Assembly (NCBI RefSeq): GCF_021654135.1 | Contig: NZ_JAKGSD010000004.1 | Span: forward strand, 170,016 to 234,015 | DNA from: Amycolatopsis tucumanensis | Lineage (GTDB): Bacteria > Actinomycetota > Actinomycetes > Mycobacteriales > Pseudonocardiaceae | Length of the DNA: 64,000 nt | Direction: 5' to 3' | In this document: positions 23,414-32,798 of the stretch, one piece after another | Layout of the letters: each line of letters begins with the position of its first letter | Position numbering within the stretch: position 1 is the stretch's first letter | Notes under the pieces: model-generated | The model's database searches: none | The model's input: the letters and a program-made list of their open reading frames with translations, nothing else | Told to the model about the DNA's origin: nothing | Program-made: the position numbers and the translations under genes

Positions 23414-24646
23414 ATGACGACCTCCGCCGACGCCTCTCCCGCACCTCGGCCGGCCGACCCGCAACGGAGCACGTCCCCGGTCCTCGACGTCGTCGTCCCC
23501 GTGTACAACGAGGAGACCGACCTCGCGCCCTGCGTGCGCCGCCTGCACACCTACCTCTCCGACGCGCTGCCCTACCCGTTCCGCATCACCGTCGCCGACA
23601 ACGCGAGCACCGACTCGACGCTGTCGATCGCGCGGGCGCTCGCCGCCGAGCTGCCCGAGGTCGAGGTGCGGCACCTGGACCAGAAGGGCCGCGGCCGCGC
23701 GCTCAACGCCGTCTGGTCCGCCTCCGACGCCCAGGTGCTGGCCTACATGGACGTCGACCTGTCCACCGACCTCGCCGCGCTGTTCCCGCTGGTCGCGCCG
23801 CTCATCTCGGGGCACTCCGACCTGGCGATCGGCTCCCGGCTGGCCCGCGGCGCCCGGGTGGTGCGCGGGCCCAAGCGCGAGTTCATCTCGCGCTGCTACA
23901 ACCTGATCCTGCGCGGCGCGCTGGCCGCCCGGTTCACCGACGCGCAGTGCGGCTTCAAGGCGATCCGCGCCGAGGTCGCCCGCGAGCTGTTGCCGCTGGT
24001 CGAGGACACCGGCTGGTTCTTCGACACCGAGCTGCTCGTCCTCGCGCAGCGCTCCGGCCTGCGCATCCACGAGGTGCCGGTGGACTGGGTGGACGACCCG
24101 AACTCGTCGGTCGACATCGTCGCCACCGCCACCGCGGACCTCAAGGGCGTCGCCAGGATGATCCGCGGCTTCGCCCGCGGCACCCTGCCCATCAGCCAGA
24201 TCCGCGCCCAGCTGGGGAGGCACCCGATCGCCGTCACCGAACCCGGCGTCCCGCCGAAACTGGCCAGGCAGCTCGTCCGGTTCGCCGCGATCGGCGTCGG
24301 CAGCACCCTGGCCTACCTGGTGCTCTACGTCCTGCTCCGCACCGGCGTCGGCGCGCAGGCCGCGAACCTGATCGCGTTGCTGGTCACCGCGGTCGCCAAC
24401 ACCGCGGCCAACCGGCGGTTCACCTTCGGCGTGCGCGGGTCGAAGGGCGCGGGGCGGCACCAGTTCGAAGGCCTGATCGTCTTCGGGCTCGGGCTGGCGC
24501 TGACCAGCGGATCACTCGCGCTCCTGCACGCCGGCGCCGAACCGGGCCGGTTCGCCGAGCTGGTGGTGCTCGTGCTGGCCAACCTGGCCGCGACCGTCCT
24601 GCGGTTCCTGCTGTTCCGCAACTGGGTCTTCCGAAAGAACCGATAG
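23414..24646 (+). CDS. Glycosyltransferase family 2 fused to GtrA membrane domain
   Basis: A 410-residue bifunctional protein. The N-terminal GT2 domain (about 20-255) has LDVVVPVYNEE, VADNASTDST, the DxD motif in MDVDLSTD and CGFKAI, as in polyprenyl-phosphate sugar synthases. The C-terminal GtrA domain (about 285-405) has four membrane helices and ANRRFTFG and RNWVF motifs. Such proteins charge a lipid carrier with a sugar and help flip it for transfer outside the membrane. I chose the ATG at 23414, because the earlier ATG at 23378 lies in the regulatory array. The next gene, a GT39-type transferase, is the expected user of the lipid-linked sugar. Confidence 0.85.
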   Translation: MTTSADASPAPRPADPQRSTSPVLDVVVPVYNEETDLAPCVRRLHTYLSDALPYPFRITVADNASTDSTLSIARALAAELPEVEVRHLDQKGRGRALNAVWSASDAQVLAYMDVDLSTDLAALFPLVAPLISGHSDLAIGSRLARGARVVRGPKREFISRCYNLILRGALAARFTDAQCGFKAIRAEVARELLPLVEDTGWFFDTELLVLAQRSGLRIHEVPVDWVDDPNSSVDIVATATADLKGVARMIRGFARGTLPISQIRAQLGRHPIAVTEPGVPPKLARQLVRFAAIGVGSTLAYLVLYVLLRTGVGAQAANLIALLVTAVANTAANRRFTFGVRGSKGAGRHQFEGLIVFGLGLALTSGSLALLHAGAEPGRFAELVVLVLANLAATVLRFLLFRNWVFRKNR

Positions 24647-24661
24647 GAGAACCGACTCGAC

Positions 24662-26509
24662 ATGTCGACTGCGGCTGTTTCCTCCGATCCGGCCCGCCTC
24701 GGGCCGGTCCCCGCCGCGGCGCGAACGCGGACCGCGGGCCGTCCGCCGTGGGTCCGGCCGTCGGTCGCCGTCCTGCTGGTCGCGACCGCCGCGCTGTACC
24801 TGTGGAACCTGAGCGCGTCCGGGTACGCCAACGACTTCTACGCCATGGCCGTGCAGGCGGGCACGAAGAACTGGGAGGCGCTGTTCTTCGGGTCGCTGGA
24901 CCCGGGCAACGTCATCACCGTCGACAAACCGCCCGCGTCGCTGTGGCTGATGGCGCTGTCCGGGCGGCTGCTCGGCTTCTCCAGCTTCAGCATGCTGCTG
25001 CCCAACGCGTTGTGCGGCGTGGGTTCGGTGGCGCTGCTGTACGCCGCGGTGCGGCGCACATCGGGTCCGCTGGCCGGGCTGATCGCCGGGGCGGCGCTCG
25101 CGCTGACGCCGGTCGCGGCGCTGATGTTCAAGTTCAACAACCCGGACGCGCTGCTGGTGCTGCTGATGGTGGCCGGCGCGTACTGCACTGTCCGGGCGCT
25201 GGACCGGGCGAGCACCGTCTGGCTGATGCTCGCCGGCGCCGCGCTCGGGTTCGGGTTCCTCACCAAGATGCTGCAGGCGTTCCTGGTGCTGCCCGCGTTC
25301 GCGCTGGTGTACCTGGTCGCGGCGCCGACCGGGCTGGGCAGGCGGCTGCTGCAGCTGGTTTACGCCGCGGTCGCGCTCGTCGTCGCGACCGGGTGGTGGA
25401 TCGTCGCCGTCGCGCTGTGGCCCACCGAGTCCCGGCCCTACATCGGCGGGTCCACCGACAACACGCCGCTGGAGCTGGCGTTCGGCTACAACGGCCTCGG
25501 CCGCATCTTCGGCGGCGACGGCAACGGTGGCGGTGGTGGCGGCATGGGCGGCAACACCATGTTCGGCGGCGAGACCGGCCTGTTCCGCATGTTCGGCGCC
25601 GCGTTCGGGGTGGAGATCTCGTGGCTGCTGCCCGCCGCGCTGATCGCGCTGGCCGCCGGGCTGTGGTTCACCCGGTTCGCGCCGCGCCTGGACCGGACGC
25701 GTGCCGCGCTGCTGCTGTGGGGCGGCTGGACGGTCGTCACCGCGCTGGTGTTCAGCTTCATGAGCGGCACGATCCACCCGTACTACACGGTGGCGCTCGC
25801 CCCGGGCATCGCCGGGCTGGTCGGCATCGGCGCGGTGGAACTGTGGCGCGGACGGCACAACTTCGCCGCGCGGATCGTGCTGGCGCTGATGCTCGCGGCG
25901 ACCGGTGTGTGGGACTTCATCCTGCTGGCGCGGACGCCGTCCTGGCAGCCGTGGCTGAGGTGGGTGCTGCTGGTGCTGACCGCGCTGGTGGTGGCCGGGC
26001 TGCTGTTCGGGCTGGACCGGATCCGGCGCGCGGGGATCGTGCTCGCCGTCGCCGGGGTGATCACCGGGCTGCTCGCGCCAGGGGCGTACGCCGTGGTCAC
26101 CGCGAGCCAGGGGCACACCGGGTCCATCCCGACGTCCGGGCCGTCCGGCAACTCGATGGGCTTCGGCGACCGGGCAGGAGCCGAGTCGGCCGAACTGATC
26201 GCGCTGCTCCGGCAGACCAGCACCAAGTGGTCCGCGGCGACCAACGGCTCCCAGTCCGCGGCCGGCCTCGCGCTGAACTCGGACACCGCGGTGATCGCCA
26301 TCGGCGGCTTCAACGGCGGCGACCCCGCACCGACGCTGGCGGAGTTCCAGCAGTACGTCGCCCGCGGCGAGATCACGTACTACGTCTCCGGCGGCATGGG
26401 CCGCGGCGGCTCCGGCGAGATCGCGCAGTGGGTGGCGGAGAACTTCACAGCTCAGACGGTGGGCGGCAGCACGGTCTACGACCTGACGACAGGTGCGACG
26501 ACCGGTTGA
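24662..26509 (+). CDS. ArnT/PMT-like family 39 glycosyltransferase
   Basis: A 615-residue integral membrane transferase. About a dozen hydrophobic helices follow a short cytoplasmic start. The first outer loop has the acidic YANDFYAMAVQ motif and VDKPPASLW, the hallmark of GT39/ArnT-type enzymes using polyprenyl-phosphate sugars as donors. A Gly-rich outer loop (GGDGNGGGGGGMGGN) and a soluble C-terminal domain of about 130 residues follow. AGGAGA precedes the ATG, 15 bases after the GT2-GtrA stop, so the two form an operon. It likely adds a sugar to an envelope lipid, polymer or protein. The SRP RNA gene begins right after it. Confidence 0.87.
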   Translation: MSTAAVSSDPARLGPVPAAARTRTAGRPPWVRPSVAVLLVATAALYLWNLSASGYANDFYAMAVQAGTKNWEALFFGSLDPGNVITVDKPPASLWLMALSGRLLGFSSFSMLLPNALCGVGSVALLYAAVRRTSGPLAGLIAGAALALTPVAALMFKFNNPDALLVLLMVAGAYCTVRALDRASTVWLMLAGAALGFGFLTKMLQAFLVLPAFALVYLVAAPTGLGRRLLQLVYAAVALVVATGWWIVAVALWPTESRPYIGGSTDNTPLELAFGYNGLGRIFGGDGNGGGGGGMGGNTMFGGETGLFRMFGAAFGVEISWLLPAALIALAAGLWFTRFAPRLDRTRAALLLWGGWTVVTALVFSFMSGTIHPYYTVALAPGIAGLVGIGAVELWRGRHNFAARIVLALMLAATGVWDFILLARTPSWQPWLRWVLLVLTALVVAGLLFGLDRIRRAGIVLAVAGVITGLLAPGAYAVVTASQGHTGSIPTSGPSGNSMGFGDRAGAESAELIALLRQTSTKWSAATNGSQSAAGLALNSDTAVIAIGGFNGGDPAPTLAEFQQYVARGEITYYVSGGMGRGGSGEIAQWVAENFTAQTVGGSTVYDLTTGATTG

Positions 26510-26522
26510 GTACACTGAAGGC

Positions 26523-26606
26523 GGACCCCCGCGGCGTCCATCCTGTGAACCTCCCCAGGGCCGGAAGGCAGCAAGGATAAGCAGGCTCTGACGGGTGCGG
26601 GGGTCC
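26523..26606 (+). ncRNA. ffs: Small bacterial signal recognition particle RNA (4.5S type)
   Basis: An RNA of about 84 nt whose ends pair (GGACCCCCGC at 26523-26532 with GCGGGGGTCC at 26597-26606). It contains the conserved SRP domain IV: CAGGGCCGGAAGGCAGCA with the GGAA tetraloop and the asymmetric loop that binds Ffh. It targets ribosomes making membrane proteins to the translocon. A TACACT element at 26511-26516 is a plausible -10 box. A long hairpin follows. The position shortly upstream of dnaX is typical of actinobacteria. Confidence 0.95.
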
Positions 26607-26641
26607 CCTTTCATGAAGGGCCTCGCCCTTCTTGAAAGGGG
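26605..26641 (+). terminator. Terminator hairpin of the SRP RNA
   Basis: Seventeen-bp arms (26605-26621 and 26625-26641), matching at 16 of 17 positions with a 3-nt CTC loop, begin at the last bases of the SRP RNA. There is no immediate U-tract; a T6 run occurs 15 bases later. Confidence 0.75.
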
Positions 26642-26740
26642 ACTTCGTCCACTGTGTTTTTTCGGGGGGCGACCCCCCGGGCCCCCACGGTGCGAGCTCC
26701 TCGGCCTGGCGAGCGCTGGGCGCGTTGGGTTTGGACCAGC

Positions 26741-27451
26741 TCAGGTTTCGGCCGTCAGGACCGGCTGGAAGAATCCGCTCTCCTCAGGTTCGTGCCACAT
26801 CGGTCCGGAGAATCCAGCCACGTCGACCAGGTCCTGCAGCTCGGCGCGGGTGATCGCCCAGTACGTCGTCGTGTGGACCTTCGTCGTCAAGTTCGGGAAC
26901 ACCTGGAACAGTTCGACGTCGTAGCGCTCGCCGTCTGGGTGCCAGTGCCAGAGTTGGAACGTGATCGTGCGGCCGTCCGGGGCCTCGTGCACTGATGGGG
27001 GTGTGGCGGCGGGGTGGGTGCGTCTCGCCTCGTCGTAGTCGCGGGTGCTCAGGATCAGCCGGCCGCCTCGGCGGAGGACGCGGTGCATTTCGGTGAGCGC
27101 CCGTCGCACGTCCTCGGGCGTCAGCAGGTGTGGGAGTGAGTTGTCGGCGCACACCACCGCGTCGAAGGTCGCGTCCGGGAACGGCAGGGCGCGCATGTCG
27201 GCGGCGGCGACCGGGAGGTCCGGCACCCGGGCCAGCGCGCCGGGGCTGAGATCGGTGCCCACCACCTCGTGGCCCTGTGCGGCCAGGCCCAGGGCCTGGG
27301 TGCCGATGCCGCACGCGCAGTCCAGCACCCGCCGCGGGGAGCCGCCCAGCAGCCGGTGCAGCGCTTCGCCCTGACGGCGGACGCTCGACGGCCAGTCCGC
27401 GTAGATGCGGTGGTAGTCCGCGGCCAGCCGGTCGTAGAAGCGGCGGGTCAC
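26741..27451 (-). CDS. Class I SAM-dependent methyltransferase
   Basis: A 236-residue Rossmann-fold methyltransferase. Motif I is VLDCACGIGTQALGLA (residues about 42-57), followed by VVGTDLSP, AADMRALPFPDATFDAVVCADNSLPH and LRRGGRLILSTRDYDE. The GTG at 27451 starts TRRFYDRLAADYHRIY, a usual beginning for the family. Substrate cannot be predicted. It is divergent from dnaX, with a 50-base gap. Confidence 0.82.
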   Translation of the reverse strand: MTRRFYDRLAADYHRIYADWPSSVRRQGEALHRLLGGSPRRVLDCACGIGTQALGLAAQGHEVVGTDLSPGALARVPDLPVAAADMRALPFPDATFDAVVCADNSLPHLLTPEDVRRALTEMHRVLRRGGRLILSTRDYDEARRTHPAATPPSVHEAPDGRTITFQLWHWHPDGERYDVELFQVFPNLTTKVHTTTYWAITRAELQDLVDVAGFSGPMWHEPEESGFFQPVLTAET

Positions 27452-27501
27452 GCCCAGCAGGCTAGTCCGAGCTTGTCGGTGGCGGCCGGTACTCTCGCCT
27501 C

Positions 27502-29601
27502 GTGGCCCTGGCTCTCTACCGCAAGTACCGTCCGGCGACCTTCGCCGAGGTCGTCGGGCAGGAGCACGTCACCGAACCGCTGCGCGCCGCCCTCACCGCG
27601 GGCCGCATCAACCACGCGTACCTGTTCAGCGGGCCGCGCGGCTGCGGCAAGACGTCCAGCGCGCGCATCATGGCCCGCTCGCTGAACTGCGTCGAAGGCC
27701 CCACCCCGGACCCGTGCGGCAAGTGCGATTCGTGCCGCGCGCTGGCGCCCGAGGGGCCGGGCAGCATCGACGTCACCGAGCTCGACGCGGCCAGCCACGG
27801 TGGTGTCGACGACGCCCGCGAGCTGCGCGACCGCGCCTTCTACGCGCCTGCCGAGTCGCGGTACCGGGTGTTCATCATCGACGAGGCCCACATGGTCACG
27901 ACGCAGGGTTTCAACGCCCTGCTGAAGATCGTCGAGGAGCCGCCGGAGCACCTGATCTTCATCTTCGCGACCACCGAACCGGACAAGGTGCTGCCCACCA
28001 TCCGGTCGCGGACGCACCACTACCCCTTCCGGCTGATCCCGCCGAGCGCGATGCGCGACCTGCTGGAGCGCAACGTCGCGGCCGAGGGCATCCACGTCGA
28101 CCCGGCCGTGTACCCGCTGGTGATCCGCGCGGGCGGTGGTTCGGCGCGTGACACCCAGTCGGTGCTGGACCAGCTGCTGGCCGGCGCGGGCCCGGACGGC
28201 GTGACTTACGACAGGGCCATCTCGCTGCTCGGCGTCACCGACTCGGCGCTGATCGACGACATGATCGACGGCCTCGCCGCGGACGACTCGGCTGCGGTGT
28301 TCGGAACGGTCGAGCGCCTGGTCGAGGCCGGGCACGAGCCGCGACGCTTCGCCAGCGACCTGCTCGACCGGCTGCGTGACCTGGTGCTGCTGCGGTCGGT
28401 CCCGGACGCGGCGGCGCGCAACCTGGTGTCGGCGCCCGCGGACGAGCTGGACCGCATGACGGCGCAGGCCGAGCGCGCAGGCCTGGCGACGCTGACCCGG
28501 TACGCGGAGATCGTGCACAACGGCCTGCTGGAGATGCGGGGCGCCACCGCGCCGCGGCTGCTGCTGGAGCTGTTGTGCGCCCGGATGCTGCTGCCGTCGG
28601 CGTCGGAAAGCGAAGCGGCGGTGCTGCAGCGGTTGGAGCGCCTGGAGCGGCGGGTCACCGTGAGCGGCGGGGGAAGCCTGCCCGCCGCTGATGGGCAGGT
28701 CGCCGCTGCCGCACCCGAGCGGTTCCAGCGGCCGTCGCAACGCGCGGCGGCTCCGGCGGCCGCCGCCGAGGTGGCTGCCGCGCCGTCACGGCCGGCCGCT
28801 GAGGCTGCTGCCCGTCCGGCGCCGGAAGCACCGGTCCGCCGGGCCACTGAGCCGACCGCCGCGCCGGAGCCCGCGGCTGCGCGCCCGGCTCCGGCGGCGT
28901 CGCGTCCTGCTGCCGGTCCTGCTGCCGGTCCCGCGGCGCCGGAGGCGCCGGTGCGGCGCCCCACCGAGCCCGCGGTCCCCGACGAGGCTCCCGCCGGGGC
29001 GCCCGCGCCGGGCGGGATCGACGCGGCCGCGATCCGCCGGGTCTGGCCGGACCTGCTGGCCGCCATCCGCAAGACGAGCCGCAGCACCGAAGCGATGATG
29101 ATCAACGCGACGGTGCAGAGCGTCGAGGGTTCGACGGTCGTGCTGGCGCACAGCGCGGAGCCCCTCGCGCGGCGGTTGTCGGAGCCGCGCAACGCTGACT
29201 TCATCGCCGGCGCGCTGCACGAGGTGCTTGGCGGAACGTGGCAGGTGCGGTGCGTGCACGGCGGTGGCGGAGGAGGAGGTTCGGCCCGCCGCGACGGCGG
29301 CCCGAGCCCGCGCCCGAACCCGCCCACGCGGGAGGCCCCGCAGCAGCAACAGCGAACCTTCCAGCGCCCGACGCCGGCGGCCGCCCCGGCCCCACCGCCC
29401 GAGCCCGCGCCGAGGGCGCCGCAGCCGCCCCCGGAGCCCGCGGACGACATCCCCCTCCCGCCCGAGCCGGACGACGAGGAATCGATGATGGCCGAAACGG
29501 GCGGCCCGGTGCCGGACATCGCGCCCGCACCGCAGAACGACCCGGAGGAACAGGCGCGCCGCCTGCTGGCCGAACACCTGGGCGCACAGCCGATCGACTG
29601 A
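27502..29601 (+). CDS. dnaX: DNA polymerase III subunit gamma/tau
   Basis: A 699-residue clamp-loader ATPase of the replisome. The AAA+ region (about 1-370) has Walker A GPRGCGKTSS, a zinc module with CGKCDSC, DEAH-type Walker B IDEAHMV and the sensor-2 segment SARDTQSVLDQL. The C-terminal half is a long Pro/Ala-rich linker plus a tau-like domain (about 500-590). No slippery A-tract is seen, so only the long form is expected. The GTG start lies six bases after a TACTCT -10-like element, suggesting a leaderless transcript. ybaB and recR follow after the amidase, a conserved order. Confidence 0.95.
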   Translation: MALALYRKYRPATFAEVVGQEHVTEPLRAALTAGRINHAYLFSGPRGCGKTSSARIMARSLNCVEGPTPDPCGKCDSCRALAPEGPGSIDVTELDAASHGGVDDARELRDRAFYAPAESRYRVFIIDEAHMVTTQGFNALLKIVEEPPEHLIFIFATTEPDKVLPTIRSRTHHYPFRLIPPSAMRDLLERNVAAEGIHVDPAVYPLVIRAGGGSARDTQSVLDQLLAGAGPDGVTYDRAISLLGVTDSALIDDMIDGLAADDSAAVFGTVERLVEAGHEPRRFASDLLDRLRDLVLLRSVPDAAARNLVSAPADELDRMTAQAERAGLATLTRYAEIVHNGLLEMRGATAPRLLLELLCARMLLPSASESEAAVLQRLERLERRVTVSGGGSLPAADGQVAAAAPERFQRPSQRAAAPAAAAEVAAAPSRPAAEAAARPAPEAPVRRATEPTAAPEPAAARPAPAASRPAAGPAAGPAAPEAPVRRPTEPAVPDEAPAGAPAPGGIDAAAIRRVWPDLLAAIRKTSRSTEAMMINATVQSVEGSTVVLAHSAEPLARRLSEPRNADFIAGALHEVLGGTWQVRCVHGGGGGGGSARRDGGPSPRPNPPTREAPQQQQRTFQRPTPAAAPAPPPEPAPRAPQPPPEPADDIPLPPEPDDEESMMAETGGPVPDIAPAPQNDPEEQARRLLAEHLGAQPID

Positions 29602-30228
29602 CCCCCGCGGCGGGGAAGGCCGCGCGCTGGCGGCCACGGAGTGGACCCACGCTGCGCGGTGGCTGCGGAGGCGGCACCCGGCGGGGGCTGGTGCTGCGGG
29701 AGTGGATTCACGGTGCGCGGTGGCTGCGTGAAGGGCTGCGGGGGCCGCACCCGGTGGACTGGCGGCCGCGGAGCGGCCAACGCTGCGGTGGCTGCGGGGG
29801 CGGCACCCGGTGGGGGCTGGTGCTGCGGGAGTGGATTCACGCTGCGCGGTGGCTGCGTACAGGGCTGCGGGAGCCGCGCCCGGTGTGGCCTGGCGGCTGC
29901 GGGAGCGGGCCAACGCGGTGTGCTGTGCGACGGCGGCTTGCCAGGGCTGGTGGCCCCCACGGAGTGGGGCTGCGCGAAGCGCCGCGGACTCCGCGCGTGG
30001 CGCCGCTTCCGCGGCAGGGGGCCAACGGCGTGGGGCTGGTGGGCGCGGGAGCGGGCCAGTGCTGCGCGGTGGGCAGGCTGGCTTGCCGGGCTGGAATTGC
30101 TGGCCCCACGAAGTGGGGAAGGCGGCGGGAGCCGCGCGTGGCGTGGGATAGAGGCTGCGGATGCGGGCCGGAGCCGCTGGCCCCACGGAGTGGGGCATGC
30201 CCTGGAACGAGCCAAACCCGCCCAGCGA
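29602..30228. repeat. Repeat-filled spacer between convergent dnaX and amidase genes
   Basis: This 627-base gap shows no convincing gene. It holds a tandem duplication of about 105 bp with a period near 129: copy A at about 29651-29755 and copy B at about 29780-29884, sharing GGCTGGTGCTGCGGGAGTGG and GCGCGGTGGCTGCGT. It also holds four small palindromes of the form CCAC-GRA-GTGG at 29634, 29955, 30104 and 30181, three of them with extended CCCCAC/GTGGGG arms. The palindromes could form hairpins on either transcript. Confidence 0.55.
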
Positions 30229-31053
30229 TCAGAAACCCGCGTGCTCCCGCAAGAAAGCCACCACCCCGGAAGCGATCGCCGTGGCGTAGCGGGCTCGTCC
30301 GTCCACACTGGACATCGTCGCGGCCTCCGCGGCGTTTCGCATGTTCCCGCACTCCACCAGGACCGCGGGGCGTTCCGACAGGTTCAACCCGGCCAGATCA
30401 TCCCGCGGGGCCAAGCCGTCGGACCCCAGGTAGTTGGACAACGGGAAATCCCCGGCGAGCAAACCCGACCGCACCGCCTCGGCCAGCTCCACCGACGGCG
30501 CGCCCTGCGCCGCGTTCAGCGGGGGTGCCGAGTACGCCACGTGGAAGCCCCGGGCGCCCGCCGACGTCGCGCCGTCCGCGTGGATCGACACCACCGCCGC
30601 CGCGCCGGCTCGGTTTCCGATCGCCGCCCGTTCGTTCACGCACGGGCCCACCCCGGTGTCGTCGGCGCGCGTGTAGACCACCCGCACCCCCTGCGCCTCC
30701 AACAGCGAACCCACCCGCTGCGCCACGTCCCAGTTGAACGCGTGCTCCGCGTACCCCCGGTCGGTCGCGGTGCCCGTCGTGTTGCACGGCTTCGTCTCGC
30801 CGCGTCCGGCGGGCACCGGGGCGTTGATCACGTCCGGCCGCCGCGCGTTGCCGCCGTTGTGCCCGGGGTCCAGCACCACCGTCACCGGCTCCCGGGCGAC
30901 CGACGAGGCCACCGACGACGACACCGGTGCGGGGACCGAAGACACCCGCGCCGCCGCGGATGGAACGGGCGGTGGCGGCGCGGGCGACGAGCACCCAGCG
31001 ACCAGCAGCACCCCGCTCAACACCAACCCCACGAGACTGCGCACGGCGAACAC
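30229..31053 (-). CDS. Lipoprotein N-acetylmuramoyl-L-alanine amidase (Amidase_3)
   Basis: A 274-residue peptidoglycan amidase, similar to mycobacterial Rv3717-type enzymes, that cleaves between MurNAc and the stem peptide. A lipoprotein signal ([15 protein letters not shown]) is followed by a Ser/Pro/Val-rich linker and the Amidase_3 domain. All zinc and catalytic residues are visible: His in [10 protein letters not shown], Glu in RGYAEHAFN, His in VSIHADGA and Glu in VLVECGNM. The start is GTG at 31053 or GTG at 31044. It is divergent from ybaB and converges on dnaX through a repeat-filled spacer. Confidence 0.87.
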   Translation of the reverse strand: MFAVRSLVGLVLSGVLLVAGCSSPAPPPPVPSAAARVSSVPAPVSSSVASSVAREPVTVVLDPGHNGGNARRPDVINAPVPAGRGETKPCNTTGTATDRGYAEHAFNWDVAQRVGSLLEAQGVRVVYTRADDTGVGPCVNERAAIGNRAGAAAVVSIHADGATSAGARGFHVAYSAPPLNAAQGAPSVELAEAVRSGLLAGDFPLSNYLGSDGLAPRDDLAGLNLSERPAVLVECGNMRNAAEAATMSSVDGRARYATAIASGVVAFLREHAGF

Positions 31054-31113
31054 GGTGCCACAGCCGACCGAGCTACGCTGGGACCCACAGGACAGCACGA
31101 CGAAACGGGGATC

Positions 31114-31482
31114 ATGGTGCAACCCGGCGGTGGAATGCCCGACATGCAGGCCATCCTGCAGCAGGCGCAGCAGATGCAGCAGCAGCTCGTCGCCGCGCAG
31201 GAGGAGCTCGCCCGCACCGAGGTGACCGGCACCTCCGGCGGTGGCCTGGTCAAGGCGACCGTCACCGGCGGCATGGAGCTGAAGTCCCTGCAGATCGACC
31301 CGAAGGCGGTCGACCCTGACGACACCGAGACGCTCGCCGACCTGGTGGTCGCCGCGGTGCGGGACGCGATGAGCAGCGCCCAGAAGCTCACCGAGGAGAA
31401 GCTCGGCCCGGTCGCCGGCGCCCTCGGCGGTGGCGGCGGCATGCCCGACCTCGGCGGACTCGGTCTGCCCGGCCTGAAGTAG
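31114..31482 (+). CDS. ybaB: YbaB/EbfC nucleoid-associated protein
   Basis: A 122-residue YbaB/EbfC protein that binds DNA as a dimer and is encoded between dnaX and recR in most bacteria. It has a Gln-rich first helix ([20 protein letters not shown]), the [21 protein letters not shown] sheet and a Gly/Leu-rich C-terminal tail. The ATG at 31114 fits. A TACGCT element near 31073 may be its -10 box. recR follows after 9 bases. Confidence 0.92.
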   Translation: MVQPGGGMPDMQAILQQAQQMQQQLVAAQEELARTEVTGTSGGGLVKATVTGGMELKSLQIDPKAVDPDDTETLADLVVAAVRDAMSSAQKLTEEKLGPVAGALGGGGGMPDLGGLGLPGLK

Positions 31483-31491
31483 CGGGCCCCG

Positions 31492-32088
31492 TTGTACGAA
31501 GGCGTAGTCCAGGACCTGATCGACGAGCTGGGACACCTGCCCGGCATCGGTCCGAAGAGCGCGCAGCGGATCGCGTTCCACCTGCTCGCCGCCGACCCGG
31601 CCGACATCGCCCGGCTGCAGGACGTGCTCGGCAAGGTCCGCGAGGGCGTGCAGTTCTGCGAGATCTGCGGCAACGTCTCCGAACAGCAGCAGTGCCGCAT
31701 CTGCCGGGACGCCCGGCGTGACACGTCGCTGATCTGCGTGGTCGAGGAACCCAAGGACGTGCTCGCCGTCGAGCGCACCCGCGAGTTCAAGGGCCGCTAC
31801 CACGTGCTGGGCGGCGCGCTCGACCCGCTGTCCGGCATCGGCCCGGACCAGCTGCGCATCCGCGAGCTGCTGGCCAGGCTCGGCGCGGAACAGGTCACCG
31901 AGGTGATCATCGCGACCGACCCGAACACCGAGGGCGAGGCCACCGCGACCTATCTGGTGCGGATGCTGCGGGACTTCCCCGGCCTGACCGTCACCCGGCT
32001 CGCGTCCGGTCTGCCGATGGGCGGCGACCTCGAGTTCGCCGACGAGCTCACCCTCGGCCGCGCCCTCTCCGGCCGCCGCGCCCTTTGA
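31492..32088 (+). CDS. recR: Recombination mediator protein RecR
   Basis: A 198-residue RecR, which works with RecO in loading RecA at gaps. The N-terminal helix-hairpin-helix ([17 protein letters not shown]), the C4 zinc finger (FCEICGN...QCRICRD) and the Toprim domain ([16 protein letters not shown]...[13 protein letters not shown]) are complete. The TTG start at 31492 matches the family's N-terminus. It overlaps the next start by four bases and shares an operon with ybaB. Confidence 0.95.
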   Translation: MYEGVVQDLIDELGHLPGIGPKSAQRIAFHLLAADPADIARLQDVLGKVREGVQFCEICGNVSEQQQCRICRDARRDTSLICVVEEPKDVLAVERTREFKGRYHVLGGALDPLSGIGPDQLRIRELLARLGAEQVTEVIIATDPNTEGEATATYLVRMLRDFPGLTVTRLASGLPMGGDLEFADELTLGRALSGRRAL

Positions 32089-32660
32089 CACTGGCCGACG
32101 ACGTGCTGGCCGGCCCGCCCCGCTGCGGGCGGGTCCGGCTGGTCGCCGTCGACGGCCCGTCCGGCGCGGGCAAGACCACCTTCGCGGCGCGACTCGCCGC
32201 CGACTTCCGGGCACGCGGCGCGGCGACCGCGGTCGTCGCCACCGACCACTACGCGACGTGGGACGACCCGGTCGCCTGGTGGCCGCGGCTCGTCTCCGAG
32301 GTCCTCGACCCACTCGCCGCGGGCTGTCCCGCCGTCTACCGCCCGCTGGACTGGACCACCGGTGAGCCGCGGCCGGGGCCCGTCCGCACGGTTCACCCGG
32401 TCGACGTAGTCGTCCTCGAAGGGGTGTCCTCCGGCCGCGCCTCGATCCGGCCCCGGTTGTCCGCGCTGTGCTGGGTCGCGGGCCCGGACCCCGAAACTCG
32501 GCTCGAACGGGCAGTGTCGAGGGACGGCGAGGGCATTCGAGGCCCGCTGACCGCGTGGCAGCGGTTCGAATGTGGTTGGTTCGCCGTTGACCTTACCCAC
32601 CAGTACGTACACCCGAACGGCCTAGTACTTTCGTCCGAACTTACGCAGGGTGAGCACTGA
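32085..32660 (+). CDS. Uridine-kinase-like P-loop protein
   Basis: A 191-residue P-loop NTPase resembling uridine kinase/phosphoribulokinase-type proteins. Walker A is [11 protein letters not shown] (residues about 24-34), with a [14 protein letters not shown] segment at the position of the nucleoside lid and [11 protein letters not shown] as Walker B. Its TTG start overlaps the recR stop (TTGA), so it is translationally coupled. True substrate unknown; similar short proteins often follow recR in Pseudonocardiaceae. Confidence 0.75.
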   Translation: MTLADDVLAGPPRCGRVRLVAVDGPSGAGKTTFAARLAADFRARGAATAVVATDHYATWDDPVAWWPRLVSEVLDPLAAGCPAVYRPLDWTTGEPRPGPVRTVHPVDVVVLEGVSSGRASIRPRLSALCWVAGPDPETRLERAVSRDGEGIRGPLTAWQRFECGWFAVDLTHQYVHPNGLVLSSELTQGEH

Positions 32661-32728
32661 ACGTAACCCCGTAAGCCAAATGTGTTCGCACGTCCGGTTT
32701 GACGTAGCGCGATCGTAACCTCACGCGC

Positions 32729-32758
32729 TTAACGAATTCCCAACATGCGGACTAGGGT
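32729..32758 (+). promoter_or_regulatory. Candidate promoter of the ABC importer operon
   Basis: TTAACG (32729-32734), an 18-bp gap and TAGGGT (32753-32758) form a plausible -35/-10 pair 41 bp before the ATG at 32799. A TTGACG at 32699 lacks a well-placed -10 partner. Assigned by eye only. Confidence 0.35.
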
Positions 32759-32798
32759 CGTCGATCACGTACCCGAACTTTCTCCTAGGAGTGCCACC

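Noticed and set aside
22963..26580. A 1200-codon plus-strand frame spanning the kinase end and both glycosyltransferases
   Set aside because: Arg-rich shadow of the true frames, with no domain.
26657..26678. T6 followed by GGGGGG-CGA-CCCCCC as a terminator
   Set aside because: The T run is on the wrong side of the stem for the plus strand and reads as A on the minus strand.
29602..30228. CRISPR array or insertion sequence in the dnaX spacer
   Set aside because: Repeats are few, diverged and unevenly spaced, with no terminal inverted repeats, transposase or cas genes.
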